From positions 1,063,096 through 1,127,095 of the forward strand of contig CM020618.1 in assembly GCA_009829735.1 (NCBI GenBank): DNA of 64,000 nt, in the 5' to 3' direction. Positions 51,042 through 61,324 of the stretch are shown here, in pieces. The stretch's first letter is position 1, and the number at the start of each line of letters is the position of its first letter. The translations under genes and the position numbers were made by a program. The notes under the pieces were generated by a model, which was not told the origin of the DNA, made no database searches, and worked only from the letters and a program-made list of their open reading frames with translations. The stretch comes from Pyropia yezoensis. Taxonomy: Eukaryota > Rhodophyta > Bangiophyceae > Bangiales > Bangiaceae.

Positions 51042-53527
51042 ATGGCCGACACGGCCGGCCTTCGCGCCGCGCTCGGCGCCCGCATTGGCGCGTGGGGGGT
51101 CCGCGAGGACCTGCTGGCGGGCCTCCTCCGCGGGGGGGTCCCCGCCGCTGCCGAGGCGGTCCTGGCAGCAGACCTGACCGACGTGTGTGTGCGTTGGGGG
51201 CTGTTGTCGTCGTGTGACGAGAGAAGGGGGGGGGGAGGGGGAGATGGGGCGCTCTGGGCGTTTTGGTGGAGTGCGCTCTTGTTTTGATGCCTGGCTCCGA
51301 GCTGCCGTTTGGCCTGCTGCTGCGCTGGCGGGACGGGCAAAGGACTGACGTCGTGGCCTCGTACCGTGCTCACCTTGTCTTTTGTTTTTCTCTGTGCGGG
51401 GGCTTGCCCACTCTCGGCACCGCCTGTCTTGTTCATGTCAAGCGACTCCATTTCCCCTCAACTGGCATGGACTCCGCCTCTACAGCCGTCAGGCAGCCTG
51501 CCGTGGGACGTTTCCCGTGCTCATCGACTAAGCATCCCCAAAGACGTGCTGCTGCAGGTGGAGGATGTCATCAACGTGGCGTCCGAGGCCCCCGCCAGGC
51601 GGGGGCCACGCCCTGTACTCTCAAAGTGCTCCTCACCGACGGGCAGCAGCACCTGGTTGGGGTTGAACACACCCCCTTGGGTGGCATCCTGGGCATCACG
51701 ACGATGCCGGGTACAAAGGTGCTTCTCCGTGCCGGCGCCCGTCTCCACAGAGGAGTGGCCCTCCTGACACCATCCGTCTTGAGGCTGTTGCACGCGTCAA
51801 CCACCAACGTGTGGGGGGACGGGTACGACGCGGAGGTGGAGCGCGCGTTGGCGGCGTCCCCGTTTGTGCCGCCCCACCTGCGGCGCTTTGGGGGAGACGG
51901 CGCACCAGGTGCCGCTGCGAATGGGGGGGGCGTCGCGGGTAGTGGCCGAGGGGGGGGGACAGGGGGAAGGGGGGGGGGGGGGGCCGCACGCGGGGGGGTG
52001 GGGCGCCTTCCTGGTCGGGGGCGTGGGGCCGGTCCCCTGCGTGGGCTGGGGGGCATCTCGGATATGCCCACTGAGGCAGAGGACGGCGATGATGACGCTG
52101 CGGGACTGGAGGCGCTGGCACAGTACGAGGCGTCGGTGGCAGCCGCAGCCGCTATGGGGGGGGGGCTTGCAGGCGGCGCAGGGGTTGGCGCCGCCGCCGG
52201 AGCGGGCACCGGTGCTGGCGCTGGTGGCACCGCCGGTGCCGACACCATGAGTGATGACGAGGCGATGGCCATGCTGGCCGCCGACCTGGACCAAGCGGAA
52301 GCTGCGGCGCCGCCGCCGCCGCCGCGGCCGCCACCGGCTTTGCAACCGGCGGCGCCTGCTGACGGCATGTTGGTGGACGTAGACGAGGTGGTGGTGGACG
52401 TGGAGGACGAGGCCGCTGCTGTGGCGGCCGCAGCGCCAGGCCGCGCCCGCCAACCCGGGCCGCGCCGCCCGCTCGGGGGCGCGTCGGCCAGGTCGCCCGC
52501 TGGGAGCCTCGATGATGATGGCGTTGGCGAGGACGCGGAGCTGGCGGAGATTCGCCCCCGCCGCACCGCCCCGCGCCGCCGCCGGTGCGCGTACGGCCCT
52601 GATGGACGACGAGGCCGTGGGGGAGGGCGGCAGCGAGTCGGCCGAGGAGGGCAGTGACGTGGTGCACGTGCTGTCTCCCGATGCCCGGCCGCACCGCGTC
52701 CGCCGGACCGGGCTGCGCCACGGCGTTGGCGGCGCGCTGGCTGGTTCGCCTGGCGGGCCCGTCGACGACGAGGACGCAGCGGAGGACGGGATGCCACCAG
52801 ACGGGTTCCTCAGCCGCACCCAGGCGCGCCGCCGTCGTGCGCGTCGGCTGTTTATGGACGACGACGAGGAAGAAGAGGGCGGCACCGAGGCAGGCGGGAG
52901 GGGAAACCCAAACAGTGGCGCCCCAGACGTGGTGGACGTACTGTCTGCCGACGAGGCGCCCCGCCGCTGCGCGGCCGCCGACGCGACGGGGGAGGAGCCG
53001 TCCATGGGGAGCCCCCCGCCCCCCCCCCCCTCTGGCGGAGCCCCCCCCCTCCCCCCCTCCATCCCGGCCACGCCCTTTCGGCTGCTCCGCGACCTCCCCG
53101 CCGGGGCCACCGCCGCCCCCGACGGCATCTACCGGTGGTGGTGCAGCACGCGGCGCTGCGCCCCGCGCGACGCGGGTGACGGTTCGGCTGCTGCTCGTGG
53201 AAGACGGGTCGGCGGTGCGGCCGGTGCGGGTGGCGGGCGCGCTCCGCGACCGGCTGCTCAATGGCCTCCCCCGTCGTGGCGGCGCTCCAGTCGCGGGAGC
53301 GCGCCGCGCCGGGCAGCGCGGCGGCCGCCGTCAGGGGCATTGGCTACCTGTCGGGCTTCCTCCGCGCCGGCGCGGGGGGGTGGGGGCGGGCGCGGGCGCG
53401 GCGGCGGCCGCCGCCGCCGCCGCCGCCGCCGACACGACCATCCCCGTGACCGCCGCGGGCGCCGGGGTGGTCACCCCCGCTGATGTGCGCGCGTACGTGC
53501 TGGGGGTGGCGGCACGGCTGGACAGTG
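51042..53527 (+). CDS. RMI1: RMI1-like protein (RecQ-mediated genome instability protein 1), 3' end in gap
   Basis: Exon 1 (ATG 51042 to 51182) encodes a helical N terminus. A 303-nt GT-AG intron (51183-51485, ending CTCTACAG) keeps phase 0 and joins it to SGSLPWDV. The following residues LLQVEDVINV, LLTDGQQHLVGVEH and PGTKVLLRAGARLHRGVALL match the order of the RMI1 N-terminal oligonucleotide-binding fold. A frame change near 51600 within this fold is probably a one-base sequencing error. A long low-complexity Gly/Ala/Asp region follows, with three acidic VVxV motifs. A second fold near 53170 (VTVRLLLVEDGSAVRPVRVAG) fits the C-terminal RMI1 domain, reached through further frame changes in GC runs near 52550, 53160 and 53260. 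RMI1 works with a BLM-type helicase and topoisomerase III to dissolve Holliday junctions. No stop is seen before the gap. Confidence 0.7.
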
Positions 53528-54027
53528 NNNNNNNNNNNNNNNNNNNNNNNNNNNNNNNNNNNNNNNNNNNNNNNNNNNNNNNNNNNNNNNNNNNNNNNNN
53601 NNNNNNNNNNNNNNNNNNNNNNNNNNNNNNNNNNNNNNNNNNNNNNNNNNNNNNNNNNNNNNNNNNNNNNNNNNNNNNNNNNNNNNNNNNNNNNNNNNNN
53701 NNNNNNNNNNNNNNNNNNNNNNNNNNNNNNNNNNNNNNNNNNNNNNNNNNNNNNNNNNNNNNNNNNNNNNNNNNNNNNNNNNNNNNNNNNNNNNNNNNNN
53801 NNNNNNNNNNNNNNNNNNNNNNNNNNNNNNNNNNNNNNNNNNNNNNNNNNNNNNNNNNNNNNNNNNNNNNNNNNNNNNNNNNNNNNNNNNNNNNNNNNNN
53901 NNNNNNNNNNNNNNNNNNNNNNNNNNNNNNNNNNNNNNNNNNNNNNNNNNNNNNNNNNNNNNNNNNNNNNNNNNNNNNNNNNNNNNNNNNNNNNNNNNNN
54001 NNNNNNNNNNNNNNNNNNNNNNNNNNN
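53528..54027. other. Assembly gap (500 N)
   Basis: Five hundred N between the RMI1-like gene and the middle of a family D pol gene. The 3' end of the host gene and the upstream part of D1 are missing. Confidence 0.99.
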
Positions 54028-56328
54028 CACCCAGACGCAGCTCAAGAGCTTCCTGGGAAGGTGCAATGTATACCGACGGTTCGTCAAGGACTTCGCTCGG
54101 ATAGCTAAACCGTTAACGGTTCTTACGAGCAGTACCTTACCCAAGGTACTCCAACCCCCTTCGCCTAGCGAAGAGGAGGCATTCGAGTCGCTGAAGCGAG
54201 CCCTACTATCCCCACCCGTCCTTGCGTTACCGCATAGACGGGGTACCTTCGTCATCGATGTCGATGCGTGTGATACACAAGTGGGATGCACCCTGTTACA
54301 GGGAGAGACGTTGATCGGTACCGATAACGTTATCCCGGACCTACGTCCGGTAGGGTACTTCAGCCGGACACTCAACCCGGCTGAGCGGAACTATAGTGCC
54401 ACGAGCGTGAATGCCTCGGAGTTATATGGGCAGTGCAACTGCTCCGTCCATACCTGGAGGGCTCCAGGTTCATCGTGAGGTCCGACCACGAACCCCTACG
54501 ATGGCTCCTCAACCTTGGTGACAAGGATTCCGATAGCCATGGGAGGCTAGCCCGATGGAGGCTGAAGATGGCCGAGCACGACTACCGCACGGTGTATAAG
54601 GCTGGGTCAACCCACCACCTCGGAGACGCGTTGTCTCGACTCGACACCCCGAGCGGGGATACCCGCCCGGTGGACGAGGACATCCCGGTGGTACCGGTGT
54701 GCATGGTGGGTAATGCTACCCAGGGTATGGCTGACCATACCATGGCACACCTTGCGTGCCCATTGACCCTCGCGGACTTCCGCGAGGCACAGGCCAACGA
54801 CGATGACTGTAGACGTCATCGTGCTAACCTCCTGGCCGGTACGGCCGGCATCTTCTCCGAGAACGAAGACGGACTCATATACCGGCGGGCACCCGCCGAT
54901 GGACGACATCAAGTCGTGGTTCCCGTGTCCTTACGGCAAGCCGTCATGGAACGAGAACATGAGAACCCTACAGCCGGACACCCGGGGGGTTCACGTATGT
55001 TCGCAGCAATGCGAAGGTTCTTCTACTGGCCAGCGATGGCCGTCGACGTGGTCGACCACATAAGGGGATGCCACCCCTGTGCACGTAACCGCATGAGCCT
55101 ACATAGGCAGGCGTCTGCCATGAAACTGTTCCCACCGGATGGGCCCAACGAGCAAGTCGCTATCGACATACTCGGGCCACTTCCGATAACGGAAGAAGGG
55201 AACAGGTACGTCCTGGTCATGTCTGACCGATTCACTAAGCTGTCAAGAGCGGCAGCCATCCCGAATGATACGGCATACACGATCATGAACGCAGTGGTTG
55301 ACCACTGGATCAGTGCATACGGAGTCATGAAGCAACTCCTCTCCGATAACGGAGCAAACCTTACGTCGGCATTCTGCACTAAGGTCCTGGGCATGTTCGG
55401 TATCGAACCACGTCGGGCATCCGACTACCACCCGCAGTCCAACGGGCAGGTGGAGCGGTTCAACCGCACCATCGTCAAGATGCTACAGTGCTACGTGGCA
55501 GAGCACACGAACACTTGGGACAGGCTTCTGTCCGTACTCACCCTGGCATACAATGCCAGGCCACATCGGAGCACAAACATTGCTCCGCTGGAGTGGGTCA
55601 TGCCACTAGGCGTCGGTAACCTGACGCTGCCACCCGGCAGGTGCACTCGGTATGATACACCGAAGGGCCGACCCGCCGAACGCATCCACCTAGCTTGGTT
55701 GGCCAAGCTATCGTGGATGATTCCTAAGCTCAAGGGTGCCCTTGACAGAACACAACTTCGGTACAAGAAGAACTTCGACGCCCGGCTACGGGTGCGCAAC
55801 GCAACCCTGGTAACAGGTGACTGGGTCTATATCAGACACCAGAAGTTCCGAGGGAACAAGCTTATGCAACCGGTCAAGGGACCGTACCAGTTCTTACACA
55901 GAGATGATCACTCTGTCATGCTGCTCTCCGATACGGAGATACAACGCATCAACATCAATGATGTGACACCTGCTCCGAAGCCGGAACAGCCTCAGCCGGT
56001 ACCGGCCGGGTTGCTACATGAAGCTCTTACAACCCACCGGTCAGATGACCCGGTGGGACCGGATGGGATTCCATACCAAGTAGAGAGCGTGGTCGGACAC
56101 ACCGACCCGGACCTACCAGGACCCTGGTACGTCAAGGTTATGTGGGTTGGATACGACTCACCCACCTGGGAACAGGCGGCAAATATACCCCGCCAACTCC
56201 TCATGCCTTACATGAGGCGACGACGCCTACTCCAACAACCCAACCGACACCGACTTCGGCTGTTGGGCGGTGAGGCTTGTACCTACTCAGTAGGGTGTCA
56301 CATGGTTACGGCAGACTTAGGTTTCTAA
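54028..56328 (+). CDS. pol: Pol of D1: RNase H, integrase and chromo-like tail (5' part missing)
   Basis: The first 370 bases carry the end of reverse transcriptase and the start of RNase H, broken by a missing C near 54402 (present in D3). From 54433 a 631-codon frame is open: RNase H end (RSDHEPLRWLL), integrase HHCC (ENPTAGHPGG ... CHPCARNR), IDILGPLP, LSDNGANL and VERFNRT, then a chromo-like module (YVKVMWVGYDSPTWE) near residue 580. The D, D and E residues are present; the second motif is DNGAN rather than the usual DNGPQ. It ends at TAA 56328, inside the first of four hairpin repeats. Confidence 0.88.
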
Positions 56329-56408
56329 GTCAAATCAGACTTAGGTTTCTAAGTCGAACCAAGCTTAGGTAACTAAGTAGAGCCAAGCTTAGGTAACTAA
56401 GTGAATCC
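56314..56408 (+). repeat. Four 24-bp tandem repeats, each a hairpin, at the end of D pol
   Basis: The period is 24 bp. Copies 1 and 2 contain GACTTAG-GTTT-CTAAGTC (stem 7, loop 4). Copies 3 and 4 contain CTTAG-GTAA-CTAAG (stem 5, loop 4). Each pair is joined by a short variable linker. The pol stop codon is in the first loop. Confidence 0.9.
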
Positions 56409-56714
56409 TGAACCTTAATAAGTTAACTTAAAAGGTAAAGGCTAACTCCGATGATATTGAAGTAACTAGAAAGCTTACAAGGGAGGATAACCTCCCCAAG
56501 CCAAGACACAAAGTAAGGGAGGATGACCTCCCCAAGCAAGAACCAACCGGAAGAAGTTGGACGGGAGGCAAGGCACCACTGAGCCAGAAGGGGTACTCCC
56601 CAGGGCAGCAAACAGAGGCAAGCAATGCCCCCAAAGGGGATGAGTTTATACTCACTACTACCCGGCCACCATAAGGGTCACCGCGGCCCTCTCCCGCACT
56701 CACAATAGCGCTCC
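56409..56714 (+). other. Spacer between pol and the antisense ORF of D1
   Basis: No gene is seen. It holds two copies of a 21-base repeat (56481-56501 and 56517-56537; GGGAGGATAACCTCCCCAAGC and a one-base variant), each with the inverted core GGGAGG/CCTCCC. Both convergent genes may end their transcripts here. Confidence 0.6.
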
Positions 56715-58500
56715 TCAGTGGGTAGACCCACTGCCCGAGGGAGGCCACTCACGCGTAATCGCGTATACCTCCGTGCTCCACCGGTCGGCAACCTCACGAC
56801 GGTCAATCTCCCGAGTTCCCTCGATGCATAGCTGAACGAGGGTGCTGCGGCCAGCCTCCACGTCCTCCAGAGCTCTCTGGAGGCGGTCAAGCACGCCACC
56901 GAAGCAACGCGCTCACCCAACCAGCGCAGCACCTGGGGAGATTTCCCCCCAGCTGACAGAGAGACCCCCACGCATTGCGCGGGTAACAAGGGCGTCAACG
57001 CCCTCGTACCAGAGACGGGGACCCCCGTCATGTAGGACAGGGGCGGGAGGTGACACTGGCGCAGCCAGAGGAGCCACATGAGCCGACACGGCCACCACCG
57101 GAGCCGGTGGCGCCTGATATGAGGCCCGGTAGGACCCCACCGAAGGGGCTCCACCGTAACCCCGGCGGGGCTCCGCCCGACGACGGGACACCTCACGCTC
57201 CCCACCCGCAGAGCCCCACTCTCGGGGACGACGGCCAACCGCCGCCGGTATCGGGTTACCGAACCACGGGGCAAGGACCTGAAGAGGGTCATGGATAACC
57301 ATGGGAATACCCAGGTCAGCAACAGCCTCGGTGGACGCCCACCCATGGCAACTGGGCTCACCCGGCTGAGTACGCCGGATACGCAACGAGTGACGAGGCA
57401 AGGGGTAAGCCCCAGCCTGCGGATCCCGGTACAGGGGAAGGGCCAACACCCCAGCCCAGTTCACGGCATCGTGAACAGCCAGCAGGGCCTCGAACTCCCG
57501 GGCCAACCCGGTCTTGGCGGCTATCAGGTCCACGCCCAACTGCGCGATGTGCCGAAGGACACCCGTCGGAAGATGAAACAGGCGCCCCTGCCGGCGGACG
57601 GACAGCAAGATGGAGGAAGCCTGCCCGAGGGTAACCTCAAGGGTGAAGGTACCCTGCAACGGGTGGACCGGCCGTGAGGCCAACACACTCCCGAAGTATC
57701 GGAGACAGGAACCGGTGTCAAACCGGAAAGCAGGGGCGGGTTCCCCACCCCTCCTGCCACAGAGGCGGGCGCACGGGAGTGTATACCCGGCGCACGACCG
57801 TTGCCGGTCTGCAACGCCACACGTTATATCGGTGCGGAACGCATCCGCCATGAACACCCTGGTTACGTCGCCAGCTCGACGCCGACTTCAAACTCGCCAT
57901 AGGCGGGTAGGGAGCCGTCAACGACAGATACGGGGAAACCCCCGGGTAATAATCGAAGTCGGGATACCGACCGGTGTCGCCCACCGTCTCCCAAACGCAA
58001 CCGGCTCCGCCGCCGCCGCGATCCCCCGTGCACTAGCCGGGTAGTCAACCTCCCGCGGCAACGCGGGAGCAATCAGGTCGCATACCCCGAAGGCGGGGTC
58101 AGGGTAGACCTCACCCCCGCCCCACCTGGGTGCGCCAGAGCTGAGCATGCCGGTCGTCCGGCTGACTCAGGATCCAATGGTGTTCACCCGCACCGCGTTC
58201 GGCCTGGTTGACCAGCCGCACCAACTCCCGCTCCCAACTCGGGTCCACCTTGACGCGCCGGGAGGACTCTCCACGGGGATGGGGCAGGTGGAAGTCCACC
58301 CGCATCCGCCCATCGGACTCCATTGACTCTTGCACAGTCAGGCCGCGAACCCGAGCCACCAAGTCGGAACATCGACATGGCGGGTTGACCCGCCCGCCAC
58401 GGCGACGCCGCCACCCAACGGGGCAACCCGGGCAGGACCAGGGAAGAATCGGGGGCGCCGGGGAAGCCCCACCGGCAGATGGACCGGTGCCGGAGGTGCA
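56715..58500 (-). pseudogene. Antisense ORF of family D (aORF-D), frameshifted
   Basis: On the strand opposite to gag and pol, between pol and the LTR, a coding signal continues through several frame breaks (near 56950, 57850, 57990, 58120 and 58330). The longest open piece, 57857-56913 (314 codons), contains YFGSV, PVH and a GRLFHLPTGVLRHIAQL stretch. They occur in the same order and spacing as HFGSV, PVH and GMLWHLPLRLIQGLEQL of the family A antisense ORF. After a break the end reads LDRLQRALEDVEAG to TGA 56717-56715. The start is uncertain. As the only D copy in the window it cannot be decided whether the breaks are real. Confidence 0.6.
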
Positions 58501-58548
58501 CGGGGCCGAGGAGGAAGAAGAAGGGCGGGCGCCCGCCCGGAGTAACTA

Positions 58549-58913
58549 TGTAGCAATATGGTTGTCCGTATTGTGACCCTAATATTAGGGGGGGCTACTT
58601 CTAATCCTTAACTTTCAATTTGAGAGTCCGTACTGAACACGGTATCTATAAGTTTACGTATGACCAGAGGGACTTGCATCTTGGGGTGGAGGGTAGTTAG
58701 TAGTGTCTCCGAGGGTTTATAACGAGGGGGCCGGTGGCGAATCCACCGCCGGCCAAGGTAGAACAACAAACCCCTCCCATTTGGGCTCCCATCTTGGTCC
58801 CGTGGCTTGCGCTCCAAGGACAGCAACCTTGGCCTCCCGGTGACGTTGGTGCCGATCCCCCTTGGTGAGTGTTCCCTGAGAGTGGACGTGCGACGGATTC
58901 CTATTGTGCTACA
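58549..58913 (+). repeat. LTR of family D (3' LTR of D1 and 5' LTR of D3)
   Basis: This 365-bp LTR begins TGTAGCA and ends TGCTACA, perfect inverted termini. It contains CCCTAATATTAGGG, a 14-bp palindrome, near 58575 and a TATA-like TTTATAA at about 58716. A purine-rich tract (58509-58528) and a 16-bp palindrome of G and C stand just before it, but no polypurine tract touches the LTR. Confidence 0.88.
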
Positions 58914-58914
58914 T

Positions 58915-58932
58915 TGGTGGAGCAGCAGGGGA
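58915..58932 (+). other. Primer-binding site of D3
   Basis: TGGTGGAGCAGCAGGGGA one base after the LTR, identical to that of families A and C. Confidence 0.8.
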
Positions 58933-59140
58933 CGGGTTTCCGTCACCCTTGTGGTGACGCCGTCTTCGGCCCTGGGCACACGGATAGGGATCCGGTCCTT
59001 TTCTTGTACTCGTGGTGTTGCGACCTGATCGATTGTGTTGAGCTTCTACCTGTGACTGGTGACCTACTGTTACTCTCCCCAATCTACCCCCTCGCTCTCG
59101 TATTCGTGGTGATCGTTGCGTCGGTTGACTGATTGTGACT
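58933..59140 (+). other. 5' leader of D3
   Basis: About 200 bases without an ORF between the primer site and the gag start. This is where packaging signals would be expected; none can be named from sequence. Confidence 0.5.
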
Positions 59141-61324
59141 ATGTCTACCCAAGAGACGGGGAACGTTCAAGATGACGGATCGGCGTCGACGCCGACTCCG
59201 GAGGTGACTACGGGAACCGGGATCGGGAACCCGATCGATAACATTGAGACGCCAATGCTTTCCGGTGCCGGATCGACGTTTGGCACGGCTCCGACGGCAG
59301 GAGGCGGGGGCCCGCCTCAACTGTCGTCGACCGACCTCACTCCCGCCGCCTCCTTCACCAGGGGATTCCCTGATGGCATCATTGGCCCGCATCGAGGCCC
59401 GGTTTTCCGGGCTCGACGCCCGTCAAGATCGGACGGAGGACGCAATGGGCAGTGTTGATGTCAACACGGCACACGACGGGACCCCGTCGTGTTCCTCCCA
59501 CACCGGTACGGTTCGAACCGGCCGGACTACTTTCGGAGTCCACCAGGGTCAACCCCGGTGTTGCTACTCTGGATAACCCCCGGACACAATGGGTATGGGT
59601 CCGACTCGTCGGCAGAGTTGGAACGGAGTCACACGGAGCGATACGCTCGGAGCACCCGAAGCGGACTCCGCGGACACGACCCGGCGGATACGTACGCCGG
59701 GGGAGAGTCGGTTTTTGGGGGAGGAGGTACCCTCTCGCAGTAACCCCCACGACGAAGGAGGCCAGGCAACTCGGGTTCCCGAGGTGCCGACGCCTGAAGT
59801 ACCATCTTCAGTGGTGGAAGCTATGACCCGCGCAGGTAACTGCGAGCCTACTGAAGCGGATGGAGTCCGATGAGTTCGCTCATCAACTGGCTAAGCGACT
59901 GGATATCCAGGACGCTGACACGGAGATCGTCAACGAGGTCTTCCGGTCGGTTCTTACTCCGGAACGTTATCGATTGGAGGACCGCTCTACCACCGTATCG
60001 GAATCGATGCGTAATACGTCGCATCGGGCGATCCGCTCTATGCAGACCCTTATGAAGGGAGTCCCTATGTTCGGGGGGCCGAACGGACGCCCCGTTGGCA
60101 GTCATCGGCTTCTTGACTAGCTTCAAGGCAGCCGCAGACAAGGCGCTCGTTAACGAGGGGCTGGCCCTGGAGATCCTCCCGTTCTTTGTTGATGAACGGG
60201 TGCGAGGCATTCTTCGCCAGGCATCCCCGATGCCGGGAATGAGGGTCGCGGCCACCCCCATGGATTACCGTGGATATTGAAGGAGCTGCTGAGCAGCTAC
60301 CTCAGTGAGGACAAGTGCGAGGACCACTATCGGGCCCTTCGCACTGGCACCGCCCAGTCCTGGGAGGATGAGGAGATGTTTGGACGCCGGATCCAAGAGC
60401 TCGCCTACGAGCTGGGGAAGCTCCTCGGAGAAGGGGAGCTACGGGCCATCCTGTTCGCAGGAGTACCCAACTACGTGCGGATATCCGCACGGGGCGCCAC
60501 ACGGCACGGACGAACTTCAGTCGACTGATGCATATGTGCAAGTCCCTAGGGGACGCATACCGGGTTCTACACCCGGAGTGTGCCTTGGCCCCGAAGCCCA
60601 AGGGTGAGGGAGGCAAGCCCAGTCTTACCCCGGTACCGAGGCAAGAGAAGGTGGAACGCAAGGCCGTACCAGTACTGGTGGCGACCGAACATACCCCTAT
60701 TGGTGAGGATGACCCTCTAGTCTACCAACAGGGCCACCTGTTGCTACCGGCGACGCCGGTGATTGATGAAACGGTACGGTAGCGTACATCGCCCCGGCTG
60801 GAACCCAGTTCCAGGTCAACGAAGGAACGGGACGGCGCGTCCCGTATGTGCGGACTACGGGGTACTCCCCGGTGACGGGTAACCCTCACCAACCCTTGCC
60901 AACATGGGCGGTGCGCACGGAGGCACCTCCGCAGATTGCGGGCCGACCCAACCGGTTGGGGGAGTCCATGTTCCGGTTGACCCAAGGACCCAAGGCCTAC
61001 CAGGGAGCAGGCACTCGGGCGCCCGAGGGAGGCAACCGCAGCTACGGGGCTACCCCGATGCGACCTCAAGGGGGGACCGGCACGTCCGGGTGTATGTTGT
61101 GTGGGGATCCCCAGCACTCGGTGTCTTCCTGCCCACTCATCCCCGAGGAGTCTCGGCGGGCAGCGGCGCAACGCAAGGCATCCACCGGGGGGTATCCCGC
61201 CCGAGCACCCGGACCCGCACCGGGTAGGCAGCCAGCTCCAGGTGGAGTACTGGCCGTCGAGGGGGCACCTCCTCAGCCGGATGTCCCGGCGGACAGCACC
61301 CTACCAAGGGCGGGAAACGAGTAA
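59141..61324 (+). pseudogene. gag: Gag of element D3, with frame breaks
   Basis: ATG 59141 (MSTQETGNVQ) is the likely start. The N terminus is Thr/Gly/Pro-rich. The capsid-like region (59860-60530) matches the open frame of D2. A CCHC knuckle, CMLCGDPQHSVSSC, lies near 61100, and the protein ends in GNE at TAA 61322-61324. Breaks near 59370, 59750, 60100, 60280, 60500 and 60770 are mostly single-base indels against D2. The last 158 codons (60848-61324) are open. Confidence 0.85.
61312..61318 (+). promoter_or_regulatory. Candidate -1 frameshift site of D3
   Basis: GGGAAAC in the gag phase G GGA AAC is followed by GAG TAA. Slippage gives GGG AAA CGA GTA AGA and continues into pol, which also has an ATG at 61333. 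A stem CCGGGG/CCCCGG can form further downstream (61339 and about 61370), farther away than in A1. Confidence 0.68.

Noticed and set aside
51558..51598. A 41-base intron in the RMI1-like gene that would restore the frame near 51600
   Set aside because: It would remove residues VEDVINV, which fit the conserved strand of the RMI1 fold, and it is shorter than usual spliceosomal introns. A one-base error is more likely.
52300..52340. GCC-repeat tract as a separate functional repeat
   Set aside because: It is a coding low-complexity tract in a GC-rich gene, with interrupted units, and nothing else supports a separate role.
51571..53261. Long open frames on the minus strand across the RMI1-like gene
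   Set aside because: They are Arg/Pro/Ala-rich and arise from extreme GC content. The plus strand has recognisable domains and splice signals.
56314..56408. Short tandem repeats considered as a CRISPR array
   Set aside because: The period of 24 bp leaves no spacers, the host is eukaryotic and no cas gene is present.
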